A stretch of 64,000 bases of DNA, from positions 565,815 to 629,814 of the forward strand of contig NZ_JAKRVY010000001.1 in the NCBI RefSeq assembly GCF_023638055.1, in the 5' to 3' direction. Source of the DNA: Natranaeroarchaeum aerophilus. GTDB lineage: Archaea; Halobacteriota; Halobacteria; Halobacteriales; Natronoarchaeaceae. The translations under genes were made by a program, and so were the position numbers. The notes beneath the pieces were generated by a model. It did not search any database. It was given only the letters and a program-made list of their open reading frames with translations, and had not been told where the DNA came from. This document shows positions 44,850-54,097 of the stretch, one piece after another. Each line of letters begins with the position of its first letter. Position 1 is the first letter of the stretch.

Positions 44850-46610
44850 TTAGTACAGCTCCCGCAGCTGTGTTGCGATGTCGTCTTCCAGGTCGCTGAT
44901 AAACTGTTCGTACTCCTCGGCGACGCCCATCCGGTTCAGCTGGGGCGCAGCGTCGATGTCCTGGATCTCCTCGACCGGCACACCGGCATCAAGGGCGTCG
45001 AACGACTCGTCGTTGAACGTCTTGATCGCCTGGAGCATCCGGTAGGTCTTGTTCGGCTCGCAGTAGGTGTCCACGTCGTGGAACGCGTTCTGCTGGAGCC
45101 ACGACTCACGCAGGTAGCGCGCGACCTCGAGGGTCAACTGCTGGTCCTCCGGCAGGGCGTCCTTCCCGACCAGCTGGACGATCTCCTGGAGCTCCGTCTC
45201 CTCGTCGAGGACGTCGATCGCCCACTGGCGGATCTCCGGGTAGTCCTCGGCGACGTTCTCTCTGTACCACGGATCGAGCTGATCACGATAGAGCGAGTAC
45301 GACTCGTTCCAGTTGATCGAGGGGAAGTGACGCCGTTCCGCGAGGTCGGCGTCGAGTGCCCAGAACGTCTTGACGATCCGCAGCGTGTTCTGGGTGACCG
45401 GCTCGGAGAAGTCACCGCCTGGTGGCGAGACTGCACCGATCGCCGACACCGATCCCTCGGTCCCGTTGATGTTCTCGAAGTAGCCGGCTCGCTCGTAGAA
45501 CTGTGCGAGGCGGGCGGCGAGATAGGCCGGATACCCCTCCTCGCCGGGCATCTCCTCCAGTCGCGAGGAGATCTCGCGCATGGCCTCTGCCCACCGCGAG
45601 GTGGAGTCGGCCATCAGCGCGACGTCATAGCCCATGTCGCGGAAGAACTCCGCGATCGTGATCCCGGTGTAGATACAGGATTCGCGGGCTGCGACGGGCA
45701 TGTTCGAGGTGTTCGCGATGAGACAGGTTCGGCTCATCAGCGGCTTCCCGGTAACCGGGTCTTCCAGTTCGGGGAAGTCCTCGATCACTTCGGTCATCTC
45801 GTTGCCGCGTTCGCCACAGCCGACGTAGACGACGATGTCCGCGTCGGCCCACTTGGCGAGCTGGTGCTGGGTCACGGTCTTGCCCGACCCGAACGGACCG
45901 GGAATCGCCGCGGTCCCACCCTTCGCGATCGGGAACAGCCCATCGAGAATGCGCTGTCCCGAGACCAGCGGGGTCGTCGGCGTCTGCTTCTCGGCGGCCG
46001 GACGCTGCTTGCGGACCGGCCACTCCTGGTGCATCTGGATCTCCTCGCCGCTGTCGAGTTCGGCGACTGTCTCCTCGACGGTGAACTCGCCGGACTCGAT
46101 CGAGACGACCTCGCCACCCTCGTAATCGGGGGGCACCATTACCTTGTGTTCGATACTCTCGGTCTCGGGGACGGTGCCGATGATGTCGCTGGCGGCGACC
46201 TCGTCGCCCTCCTCGACAGTCGGCGTGAACTCCCACTTTTTCTCCAGGTCGATCCCCGGGGCGTCGACCCCACGGTCGAGGAACGCACCCATCTTCCCCT
46301 CCAGCACGTCGAGGGGGCGCTGGACGCCGTCGTAGATGGAGTCCAGCATACCCGGGCCGAGGTCCACGCTCAGTGGTTCGCCCGTGTTCTCGACGGGTTC
46401 GCCGGGTCCGACACCCGACGTTTCCTCGTATACCTGGATCGTCGTGACGTTGCCTTCGATCTCGATGACCTCGCCCATCAGCCCTTCCTCGCCGACGTAG
46501 ACCACGTCGTTCATCCGGGCGTCGAGGTCGGTCGCCGTCACGACAGGGCCGCTCACGCTGTCGATGACACCGTCCTCCTGGATAGTGTCCGTGTCTGTTG
46601 CTTTACTCAT
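44850..46610 (-). CDS. atpA: A-type ATP synthase subunit A (catalytic)
   Basis: 586 residues. Walker A GPFGSGKT (about 233-240), the catalytic Glu region GERGNEM, and [17 protein letters not shown] are all present; the large A-type bulge domain lies before Walker A. No intein interrupts it. Three A and three B subunits form the ATP-producing hexamer. Start ATG 46610, three bases after the atpF stop. Confidence 0.98.
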   Translation of the reverse strand: MSKATDTDTIQEDGVIDSVSGPVVTATDLDARMNDVVYVGEEGLMGEVIEIEGNVTTIQVYEETSGVGPGEPVENTGEPLSVDLGPGMLDSIYDGVQRPLDVLEGKMGAFLDRGVDAPGIDLEKKWEFTPTVEEGDEVAASDIIGTVPETESIEHKVMVPPDYEGGEVVSIESGEFTVEETVAELDSGEEIQMHQEWPVRKQRPAAEKQTPTTPLVSGQRILDGLFPIAKGGTAAIPGPFGSGKTVTQHQLAKWADADIVVYVGCGERGNEMTEVIEDFPELEDPVTGKPLMSRTCLIANTSNMPVAARESCIYTGITIAEFFRDMGYDVALMADSTSRWAEAMREISSRLEEMPGEEGYPAYLAARLAQFYERAGYFENINGTEGSVSAIGAVSPPGGDFSEPVTQNTLRIVKTFWALDADLAERRHFPSINWNESYSLYRDQLDPWYRENVAEDYPEIRQWAIDVLDEETELQEIVQLVGKDALPEDQQLTLEVARYLRESWLQQNAFHDVDTYCEPNKTYRMLQAIKTFNDESFDALDAGVPVEEIQDIDAAPQLNRMGVAEEYEQFISDLEDDIATQLRELY

Positions 46611-46613
46611 GAT

Positions 46614-46946
46614 TTAGCTCTCTTCTTCTTCGTCCATCAGGTCGATCCCGATGGCTCGTTTGATCTGGTCGCGCAGTCCGCCGCTCCCGGCTCCGCCGCC
46701 GAGGGTCACGACCACCGGTTCGACGCTCGTCTCGACGTCCTGTCGCACCGCTCGCGACAGGTGATCGAGATCGTCGTCGTGCATGACGACGATGCCGATG
46801 TCCTCGTCGTCGAGCACTGCGGTTACCGCGTCGTCGAGGTCGTCGTCTTTGTTCTCGTCGGCGACGTTGTGGAACTCGCGAACGCCCGCGAGCCGGAAGC
46901 CGGTGGTGAACTCCGGACTGCCGACGACTGCGATCTCCTGGCTCAT
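46614..46946 (-). CDS. atpF: A-type ATP synthase subunit F
   Basis: 110 residues. The fold matches V/A-type subunit F (IAVVGSPEFTTGFRLAGV, then DDEDIGIVVMHDDDLDHL). It belongs to the central stalk and transmits rotation. Start overlaps the end of atpC by four bases (ATGA). Confidence 0.95.
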   Translation of the reverse strand: MSQEIAVVGSPEFTTGFRLAGVREFHNVADENKDDDLDDAVTAVLDDEDIGIVVMHDDDLDHLSRAVRQDVETSVEPVVVTLGGGAGSGGLRDQIKRAIGIDLMDEEEES

Positions 46947-48001
46947 AGTATCACCAGCTCCTCTTCGATTTCTGCCTCGTCGAGGCCGACTTCTCGTCCG
47001 CGTGCGATCGCACGGATGTTCTCGACTTCCCGTTCCTTGGCGAGAATGTACGACATCACCGCCGTGATCGAAACCGGGTAGATCGTCGACAGGCGATCCG
47101 TGTACTCGAGCAGCGCCGCGTCGAGCGCGTGCTCGAACTGAATCAGGCTGTCCGCGTCTTCCAGCTCGTCCAGCGCGCGCGAGAGGTCGTCGCCGTACTT
47201 GCTCTCACGGATGTGCGTGATCAGCTGGTCGGTATCGGCGACCAGCGATCGAAGCTCCCGTGGTGTAAACAGGCGACCCCCCTCGATGAAGTACGAGGCA
47301 GGATCGAGATCGGCGCCGCTGCGGGCCAGTCTGAGCGCATTCCGCGCGTTCAGGAAGTCGATCTCGGCCTGCAGGAACTCGACGTACCGGGCTTTCGGCC
47401 CTTCGGCGAGTCGGTCGGTCGACAGGTCATCGAGCAGATGTGTGTAAAACTCGCGGTCGACCGCGTTCTCCAGCGGCACGAGCACGCCGTTTTGCTCGAA
47501 CTCCTCCAGAGCATCCTCCAACGCGTCACCGTACAGCGTCTCTTCGAGTTGTTCGACGACCGACTCGAGGCTATCGGCCTCAGCGAGCCTGTCGAGCAGT
47601 GACTCGTCGAGTTCGCCGGCCCGGATCAGGTCCGATTGAATGGCCTCCGGGGACGCCTCGGAGTAGACACCACGGATGATCGTCTTGATATTCCAGGTGT
47701 CGTACTTGCGCAGATAGCGCCCGATCAGATCGTTCAACTGCCCCTCCGACCAGTCCAGCAGGTCGTGGAAGTGTTTCGCGAGATTCCGGTTCAGCGCGTA
47801 CTCGATCAGATCCGTTCCGCTGTAGCGCGCGCCGAGCGCGTTGATCTCCGTCTCGTACTCGGTCTCTTCCATGAACCGCGCGATACCGCCGGGACCCATC
47901 CGGACCAGCTTCCGGTAGTCCTCGTCGGCCAGCAGCGCCGCTCGTCGAGCACGGATGCGGGCGTTGACGTACTCGGGATTCGATGCGCCGAGATAGCTCA
48001 T
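46943..48001 (-). CDS. atpC: A-type ATP synthase subunit C
   Basis: 352 residues, mostly helical, with three repeated helical bundles typical of V/A-type subunit C/d. Conserved opening NPEYVNARIRARRAALL. It caps the rotor ring and joins the central stalk. Its start overlaps the atpE stop (ATGA), and its stop overlaps the atpF start. Confidence 0.95.
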   Translation of the reverse strand: MSYLGASNPEYVNARIRARRAALLADEDYRKLVRMGPGGIARFMEETEYETEINALGARYSGTDLIEYALNRNLAKHFHDLLDWSEGQLNDLIGRYLRKYDTWNIKTIIRGVYSEASPEAIQSDLIRAGELDESLLDRLAEADSLESVVEQLEETLYGDALEDALEEFEQNGVLVPLENAVDREFYTHLLDDLSTDRLAEGPKARYVEFLQAEIDFLNARNALRLARSGADLDPASYFIEGGRLFTPRELRSLVADTDQLITHIRESKYGDDLSRALDELEDADSLIQFEHALDAALLEYTDRLSTIYPVSITAVMSYILAKEREVENIRAIARGREVGLDEAEIEEELVIL

Positions 48002-48579
48002 TGGTCGAACAGCCGTGCGCTGATGTCTCGAAGGTTATCCTCCCAGACGTCCTCCAGCACGGAATCGAAGGTGTTGTTCACGCGGATGTTCGAGGAGTCG
48101 CTTTCGAGGACGACGCCACCGAGGCAGTCGTACTCGCCCGCGAACTCGAAGCCGTCGTACTCCGCGACGATCGACGTAAGTAGCTCCTCGTCGTCGGCAC
48201 GGCCGTACACCTCGACGTCGGCATCGTCGTCGAACTCGACTGCAGCCGCATCGAGGAGTGCCGTCGTCAGTTCCTCGCGTTCGTCCGTCTCGAGGGAGGT
48301 CAGTTCGTCCTCGACCGTATCGTAGACGGATTCGAGGGTGTCACGGCGCGCCTCGAGGCGCTGTTGTTTCGCTTCGAGTTTGGCGCTGGAGAGACGCTGT
48401 TCTCGCTCCTGTTCGATCTGTTTTTCGACCTCCGCCTCGGCCTCCGTGAGGATCTCCTCCTTTTCGGCTTCGGCCTCGGCGACGATCTCGTCGGCACGCT
48501 CGTCGGCGTCGGAGCGGATCTCCTCCGCACGCGCGCGGGCCTCGTCTCGAATGTCCTCAACTACCGTTTCTAAACTCAT
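47998..48579 (-). CDS. atpE: A-type ATP synthase subunit E
   Basis: 193 residues. A long N-terminal charged coiled coil (ARAEEIRSDADERADEIV, to about residue 95) is followed by a small globular domain, the layout of the peripheral-stalk subunit E. It pairs with AtpH in the stator. It overlaps atpC by four bases. Confidence 0.95.
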   Translation of the reverse strand: MSLETVVEDIRDEARARAEEIRSDADERADEIVAEAEAEKEEILTEAEAEVEKQIEQEREQRLSSAKLEAKQQRLEARRDTLESVYDTVEDELTSLETDEREELTTALLDAAAVEFDDDADVEVYGRADDEELLTSIVAEYDGFEFAGEYDCLGGVVLESDSSNIRVNNTFDSVLEDVWEDNLRDISARLFDQ

Positions 48580-48604
48580 GGTTGGAAATAGAGGATGGTC
48601 GCGT

Positions 48605-48889
48605 CTACAGCACCAGGATGAAGACGACCAGTGCGAAGATCACGAGCGTCTCCGGCAGTACTGTAATGACCAGCGATTTACCGAACAGGTCCTCGTCTTC
48701 GGCGATCGCACCGATGGCGGCGGACCCGATACCTCGCTCCGCATACCCGGATGCCAGCGCGGCGAGGCCCACGGCGATCGCGGCCGCAGCCTGCGCGTAG
48801 CCATCCGCGAGGTTCGCTGCGGTATCCGGACTCATTGCTTCGAGAAGCGTTGCGTTCTCTGCCAGTGTCGTTAGTAGTTCAATTGCCAT
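48605..48889 (-). CDS. atpK: A-type ATP synthase subunit K (rotor ring proteolipid)
   Basis: 94 residues with two membrane helices. The ion-carrying carboxylate is E80 in ITVLPETLVIFAL of helix two; the residues around it lack an obvious sodium-site signature, so proton coupling is the default. Helix one contains the usual small-residue face (AIAVGLAALASGYAERGIGSAAIG). Gene between atpI and atpE. Confidence 0.95.
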   Translation of the reverse strand: MAIELLTTLAENATLLEAMSPDTAANLADGYAQAAAAIAVGLAALASGYAERGIGSAAIGAIAEDEDLFGKSLVITVLPETLVIFALVVFILVL

Positions 48890-48897
48890 GTATGTAA

Positions 48898-51105
48898 TCA
48901 GTCTTGTGTCGTGTGGTTTCGATCGTAACCGAACGGTTCATATCTCTCCCCGCCGCCTTCATAAAACTTCTGAAAGAACTCGACATACTCGAGGCGGACC
49001 ATCTGAATGCCTGCGGACGTGATACCGAGCAGCAGGACAAAGAAGTGTCCGACAGCGAATACGAGTATGGCGATCGGCAGGACGAGTAGGAACGGTACTG
49101 CGTCGATGTGGAGTAGGCCGACGAAGCCGGTCTCCATCGTGCTGAGGTCTTCGGTCGGTAGTCCGAACATCTCGGTACCGTCGTCGATGTACTGACCGAA
49201 GACCAACACGTTCACTGCGAACGCCATGCCACCCTTCGCGAGCAACACAGCCGGGATTCGCAGGAACGAGAGGGTGTGTCCGAACAGGTTCGCGAACACT
49301 TCGACGAGTCCGAGTAGCCCTTCGCCGAGTCCGATCCCGACGAGGCCGACAACGAACAGACCGAGCCCAGCGAGTCCCACGATTTCGGGTAGGCCGGTGA
49401 TCGCCGGAAGGATCGGCAGTCCCGGATCGACCAGGGCTGCATTCTCCCCGACGAGGAAATCGGGTTTCGCGTCCGCCAGATGCATCGAGAACACCCACGC
49501 GAAGAAGCCGTTGAGCGCGACGACCCACGAGAGGTTCTCGAGGGCGGCCTCTTTGACGCCGTGATTGAGGTCGTTGACGAAGCCGATGATCCAGCCGGCA
49601 CTCAGCATCGCGATGCCGAACAGCACGGCGACCACGAGCCAGAGGTCGACGTACGCGACGTAGGCTTCGTCTAACCCCTTCGAGATGATCCCCGCCAGCG
49701 GGAGGTTGATCCCGACATCCGACATATGTACGCCGAACACGTCGTCGTACAGGTAGCCAAACAGCACGGTGAACACACCTGACCAGATCGCGATCGCCCC
49801 CATCGCCTGCATCGCCATCGAGTCGTATCGGAGCAGGGCATAGCCCATGACACCGTAGAGGATCCCGTACCCGATGTCACCGATCATGAACCCGAACGCG
49901 AACGGGAAGGTCAGGAACACCAGCACCGTCGGATCAAGCTCGCTGTAACTCGGTCGGCTGACCGTGTTGACGAGCATCTCGAACGGCTCAGTAATGTCGG
50001 GGTTGTCCTGGACGACCGGCGGCGCGTCGTTCATCATCGCGACGCCGCCACCTGCCGCTGCCGCGCTGCCCGTAGAGTGGCCGCCGTCGGTTGCTGCTTT
50101 TGGCGGCGCTTCCTCTTCGTCTGGCTGCGCTGTTGCCGATTCCTCGTCGTCGTGATCGACTTCCTCGGCGTGGGTCGCGTGGCCGTGATCGTCGTACTCC
50201 GCGACGACGAGCTCCTCGATTTCGAGGCTGTCACCGACCGCATCTCGCAGTTCGGACTCGAACTCGTCGTATCGATCCGTAGGGATCCACCCCTCGGCGA
50301 TGAACGCTCGTTTCGACGTCGCGAACTGCAGCGGCGCTTCCGAGCGCTGGACGTCGATCGAGAGCTTCTCCTCGGCCGCCAGCAGGAAGCCGCCGACCTC
50401 CTCTCGAAGCTCGTCGATCTCGGTCTGGATCTGATCGCGCTGTGCCTGTAGCTCCCGTTTTTGCTCGCGAAGCTCCGCGAGGAACTCCTCGGGCGCACGG
50501 TCGCTTTCCGGCACCTCGTAAGTCGAGAACTCGACGCCGACCAGGGCGTCGTCGATGACGTGTTCGGCACCGTCTGCGGGATGGGCAAACACCGCAACGA
50601 CATCATCGCCAGTGAACGTCTCGTAGGCATCGACGCTCTCCTCGTCGTCGAGCGCCGCCTCGATCTCGTCGACGTTCCCCTGACCGATCCGCACTTCCAG
50701 GGAGTCGTAGCCGCCAAGAAGATCCAGCTCGATTCCGAGATCGACAAACGGTTCGATCGAGCCGATCCGTTCGTCGACGGTACGGAGCTCGTCCCGAATC
50801 TCGTCTCGGCGGTCATCGAGGGCGTTTACGTCCTCGCGGATCCCCGGCAGTTCGTCGTCGATCTCCTCGCGTGTGACGATCCGGCTCGGGCCGGCATCGT
50901 CGTTTTCGATGTCGAGGATGCTCTCGAGCGCACGGACAGTGACGAGCTTCTCGGAGGCCTGTTCGGAGCCCTCGATCGGGTCTCCGTTGTCAAAGCCCTC
51001 CCAGGAGCCGTCGTAGTCACTCAGGTGCACCAGATTCATCCCGTGGACGGTCTCGATGACTGGCTCCATCACTGATCGGGAGCCCGCCACCGACACCTTG
51101 CTCAT
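48898..51105 (-). CDS. atpI: A-type ATP synthase subunit I (a-subunit)
   Basis: 735 residues from the ATG at 51105, four bases after the atpH stop; longer frames overlap atpH and are not needed. The N-terminal half is soluble, with coiled coils (REQKRELQAQRDQIQTEIDELREE). The C-terminal half has about seven or eight membrane helices and the channel arginine region near LFGHTLSFLRIPAVLLAKGG. An acidic, His- and Ala-rich linker (about 345-405) is a haloarchaeal addition. It is the stator part of the ion channel. Confidence 0.95.
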   Translation of the reverse strand: MSKVSVAGSRSVMEPVIETVHGMNLVHLSDYDGSWEGFDNGDPIEGSEQASEKLVTVRALESILDIENDDAGPSRIVTREEIDDELPGIREDVNALDDRRDEIRDELRTVDERIGSIEPFVDLGIELDLLGGYDSLEVRIGQGNVDEIEAALDDEESVDAYETFTGDDVVAVFAHPADGAEHVIDDALVGVEFSTYEVPESDRAPEEFLAELREQKRELQAQRDQIQTEIDELREEVGGFLLAAEEKLSIDVQRSEAPLQFATSKRAFIAEGWIPTDRYDEFESELRDAVGDSLEIEELVVAEYDDHGHATHAEEVDHDDEESATAQPDEEEAPPKAATDGGHSTGSAAAAGGGVAMMNDAPPVVQDNPDITEPFEMLVNTVSRPSYSELDPTVLVFLTFPFAFGFMIGDIGYGILYGVMGYALLRYDSMAMQAMGAIAIWSGVFTVLFGYLYDDVFGVHMSDVGINLPLAGIISKGLDEAYVAYVDLWLVVAVLFGIAMLSAGWIIGFVNDLNHGVKEAALENLSWVVALNGFFAWVFSMHLADAKPDFLVGENAALVDPGLPILPAITGLPEIVGLAGLGLFVVGLVGIGLGEGLLGLVEVFANLFGHTLSFLRIPAVLLAKGGMAFAVNVLVFGQYIDDGTEMFGLPTEDLSTMETGFVGLLHIDAVPFLLVLPIAILVFAVGHFFVLLLGITSAGIQMVRLEYVEFFQKFYEGGGERYEPFGYDRNHTTQD

Positions 51106-51109
51106 CTGC

Positions 51110-51442
51110 TCAGGTCTGAGCATGCACCGCCTCCTCGAAAAGGTCGAGGACGAACTCGACAGCGTCGTCTTCGCGCTCGCTCGCCTCTGCGGCGAGACGC
51201 TCACGCTTCTGGCGACCCTCTTCAAGGATTGCCTCCCGTTCGTCCTCTATCTCCTCGCGTGCGTCAGCGAGGCGCTGTTCTTTCAGCTCTCGTGCCTCGG
51301 CCTCCGCCTCCTCGCGGATCTCCGCGGCACGCTCACGGGCGTCGGCGATACGGTCGTCCCGCTCCGCCTCGGCCTCGGCAACGATCTCGTCAGCTTCGTC
51401 TTCAGCCGTCTGAATTTGGTCAAGGACCTCTGGCCTCGGCAT
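51110..51442 (-). CDS. atpH: A-type ATP synthase subunit H
   Basis: 110 residues from the ATG at 51442 (MPRPEVLDQIQTAEDEADEIV); the upstream frame is not needed. Almost the whole protein is a charged right-handed coiled coil, as in peripheral-stalk subunit H (AhaH). It is the first gene of the operon, so the promoter lies just upstream, before the divergent methyltransferase at 51608. Confidence 0.92.
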   Translation of the reverse strand: MPRPEVLDQIQTAEDEADEIVAEAEAERDDRIADARERAAEIREEAEAEARELKEQRLADAREEIEDEREAILEEGRQKRERLAAEASEREDDAVEFVLDLFEEAVHAQT

Positions 51443-51607
51443 ATCTTTTGGCAGGCGGATGTTTGCGAAGGAGCCTATAAGGTAGTTGCGAAACTGAATC
51501 CACTCATTTATTGGGGATTGATATCGTCCAATTCGACTCGAAGCCACGGTGTACGAGCGGGCGTGGAACGGTCAGGATTATGATTGTCCAGTTCTAACTC
51601 GCGGTCA

Positions 51608-52234
51608 ATGGGTGTTCTCGAAGACAAACGACGTGCACGGGTATTCTACAAGTACCTCTCGCAGGTATACGATCAGATCAACCCGTTCATCTGGAACGAA
51701 GCGATGCGAACCGAAGCGATCGGCCTGCTCGATATCGATGACGACGATCGCGTCCTCGATGTCGGTTGTGGTACCGGCTTCGCCACCGAAGGTCTGCTCG
51801 AAGAGACGGAGACCGTCTACGGTATCGACCAGAGCGTCCACCAGCTAGAGAAGGCGTGGGCCAAACTCGGTAAACACGACCCGGTACAGTTCTCCCGCGG
51901 TGATGCCGAGCGTCTGCCCTTCAAAACCAATAGTTTCGACGTGCTCTGGTCGTCCGGCTCCATTGAGTACTGGCCGAACCCGGTCAACGCCCTGCGGGAG
52001 TTCCGCCGCGTGGTCAAACCCGGCGGCCAGGTGCTCGTCGTCGGGCCGAACAATCCCCGAAACTCGGTGATGCAGCGGGTTGCCGATGCGATCATGCTGT
52101 TTTACGACGCCGACGAGGCCGACGAGATGTTCGAGCGCGCGGGCTACGAGGAGTTCGATCATTATCTGATGGGTCCCTCACACAAGCCCGACATCGCAAT
52201 CACGACCGTTGCAACGGTCCCTGACGACGAATAA
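51608..52234 (+). CDS. SAM-dependent methyltransferase, quinone-methyltransferase-like
   Basis: 208 residues from the ATG at 51608 (MGVLEDKRRARVFYKYLSQ). The SAM site VLDVGCGTGFATEGLLEE is clear, followed by D-Q-S, DAERLPF and the LREFRRVVKPGGQVLVVG region. The N-terminal phrase FYKYLSQVYDQINPFIWNEAMR recalls MPBQ/MSBQ and menaquinone methyltransferases. Haloarchaea use methylated menaquinones, so a quinone substrate is plausible, but no other quinone gene is nearby. Confidence 0.85.
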   Translation: MGVLEDKRRARVFYKYLSQVYDQINPFIWNEAMRTEAIGLLDIDDDDRVLDVGCGTGFATEGLLEETETVYGIDQSVHQLEKAWAKLGKHDPVQFSRGDAERLPFKTNSFDVLWSSGSIEYWPNPVNALREFRRVVKPGGQVLVVGPNNPRNSVMQRVADAIMLFYDADEADEMFERAGYEEFDHYLMGPSHKPDIAITTVATVPDDE

Positions 52235-52241
52235 CAGCGAC

Positions 52242-52730
52242 TCACCGGGCAGTTACCGTCGTTTCTGCGAGCACGTGGTCGCCGTAGACGAGCGTCAGCC
52301 CTACGCGATCGCCGCCCTCGATTCCGGCTGGGTCGTTCGTCGACGCGATCCGGACTGTCCCAGTCTCGCCTGCCGTCCACTCGCTGTCAGTTTCCGGGTT
52401 GAACGGTCCCGTCGGACCCGGAACGAATCCGTGAGCAGAAAAGAACGGGATCGGCGGCTGTTTGTCCAGCTCGGTGCCGTTGACAGCGATCTGCAGGGAG
52501 AGCGCTGATGGATCGAGCGCGCCCCCTCGGACGTGACGCACGGTGACTGTGTTCGTTGTCGGCTCAGCACTTGCGTCGACGACGACAGTCGGTCTGGGAT
52601 CGGGGGACTCAGCGGTGATCAGTCCGCCAGCAGCGATGCCAGCGAGTAGTATCGTGAGCGCGACCAGTAACACGACGCCGATGACCGGCGACACGCCACG
52701 GTCTCTCGCTCGTCCCCCGATACGCACCAT
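52242..52730 (-). CDS. Type IV pilin-like protein
   Basis: 162 residues. RGVSPVIGVVLLVALTILLAG is a PibD-type class III signal followed by the assembly helix of archaeal pilins. The rest is a single beta-rich extracellular domain of about 125 residues with few lysines. It is convergent with the methyltransferase (seven bases between stops) and followed upstream on its strand by a secreted protein gene. Probably a minor pilin or surface protein. Confidence 0.8.
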   Translation of the reverse strand: MVRIGGRARDRGVSPVIGVVLLVALTILLAGIAAGGLITAESPDPRPTVVVDASAEPTTNTVTVRHVRGGALDPSALSLQIAVNGTELDKQPPIPFFSAHGFVPGPTGPFNPETDSEWTAGETGTVRIASTNDPAGIEGGDRVGLTLVYGDHVLAETTVTAR

Positions 52731-52774
52731 GTCGACTCATCGCCGCGGTTCCCATTATAAATGTGTGGGTGCGA

Positions 52775-53968
52775 TCAGGAGCTCGGATCCCGGACCGTAA
52801 TCGAGATCTCGCCTTCGTCAGTCGTCGCCGTCACGTCAACGTCACCTTCGGGCGCGAGCACCCACGCAGTCCCGTCCTCGCCGGTCTCGACCGGGTGTTG
52901 CCCCTCGACTGTGATACTCGCATCCATCGGGTCCTCGGACTCCGGTTCGGTTACTTCGACCCAGACGGGCCCGCCGTCCGTGACGCGATTGCTGGAAATA
53001 GTCGCGTTCTCGTTCGTCCGGCTGACCGTGCTCGTCGTCGGGAGTGATTCGACGTCGAGCGTGTGGTACTCCATCACGACATCCTGAGTAGTCGCGTCAA
53101 TATACGACATCGACTGTCCGCGTGGATGATCGAGGCTGAGTCCGATCAGCCAGTCGTAGCCGCTGATCCCGAACTCGAACAGGTTCGCGTAGATCCATGG
53201 GTACAGTTCGGGGCCACGGTCATCAAGCTCGGTGAGGCTATCGAACGTCCCCGGCTCGTCGGGGGCGAACCGATCGAACTGGACTCCTTCACGCACGTAC
53301 GTTCCGTTCTCGAGGGTGCTCAGAACCAGCCGGTCCTCCGCCGCGGACAGCAGGATTGGCTCCGTCCGGTCCGCATCGCCGTATGTCGCGTCGAGCGCAT
53401 CCTGACGGATCGGGCTATCGAACCGGTCGAGCTCCCCGCGAACGTTACGAACGCTCACCGAAATCCGGGGGTCGGTCGCACTGAGTTCTTCGATCGTGTC
53501 GGCTGTATTGCTGAGCGTCCGGGCCTCTTCGCTCAACTCGGCGAGGTCGCGTAGCAGTGTGTCGCTGTCGATTTCGCCGGCTCTGTACTCCGCAGCGATC
53601 GCCGCCTCGCGCTCGTGCAGTGCGATCGTTCGCTCACCGACTTCCTCTCGGTACGCTTCGAGCAGCGACTCCTTTTCCTCGGGTGAGTCGACGTTCTGGA
53701 ACTCGCGTTCGAGCGCGCCCAGTTCAATTCGGTTCTCGAACTCCGTATCGCCCATCGAAAGTGCGCTTCCAAGATCGGGTCCCTTCGTCGTCGTCTCGGC
53801 AGTCGAATCCGCCCCGGTCGTTACCCAGGAGATCTCGTCCGGCGTTTCCTGTTCCGTGCTGTCGAGAGAGGACGCCGTGCCGCCGGCCGGTGTTGGGCCG
53901 ACCGCTGCCGTCACCGGGGCCGTGACGACGAGGAGGGCGACGAACACGGTCGCGAGGATACGCGTCAT
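52775..53968 (-). CDS. Secreted haloarchaeal protein of unknown function
   Basis: 397 residues. A typical signal peptide (TRILATVFVALLVVTAPVTAAV) is followed by an acidic region, then a helical segment rich in Glu, Arg and Leu (about 95-165) and a beta-rich C-terminal domain (ASITVEGQHPVETGEDGTAWVL) resembling a PEGA/carboxypeptidase-regulatory type fold. It is divergent from a membrane-anchored winged-helix protein, with 129 bases between starts. I do not recognise the family beyond that it is haloarchaeal. Confidence 0.72.
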   Translation of the reverse strand: MTRILATVFVALLVVTAPVTAAVGPTPAGGTASSLDSTEQETPDEISWVTTGADSTAETTTKGPDLGSALSMGDTEFENRIELGALEREFQNVDSPEEKESLLEAYREEVGERTIALHEREAAIAAEYRAGEIDSDTLLRDLAELSEEARTLSNTADTIEELSATDPRISVSVRNVRGELDRFDSPIRQDALDATYGDADRTEPILLSAAEDRLVLSTLENGTYVREGVQFDRFAPDEPGTFDSLTELDDRGPELYPWIYANLFEFGISGYDWLIGLSLDHPRGQSMSYIDATTQDVVMEYHTLDVESLPTTSTVSRTNENATISSNRVTDGGPVWVEVTEPESEDPMDASITVEGQHPVETGEDGTAWVLAPEGDVDVTATTDEGEISITVRDPSS

Positions 53969-54070
53969 TACCGGAGATGTATGCGACTCCTATATAAAAG
54001 TTCGCGGATCACCGCGGTGAACCGGTCCAGAGAGCACCCTGATGAAACACCACGAGCGGGCGTGAGATCA

Positions 54071-54077
54071 TTTATAA
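54071..54077 (+). promoter_or_regulatory. TATA box of the membrane winged-helix gene
   Basis: TTTATAA at 54071-54077 is centred about 24-27 bases upstream of the ATG at 54098, the spacing expected for a leaderless transcript. This supports the 54098 start over the longer open frame from 53981. Confidence 0.6.
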
Positions 54078-54097
54078 CCCGTGGAGACGTTTTATTT

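Noticed and set aside
44829-47081. 750-codon plus-strand frame opposite atpA, atpF and atpC
   Set aside because: It spans several real genes on the other strand and has no recognisable motif.
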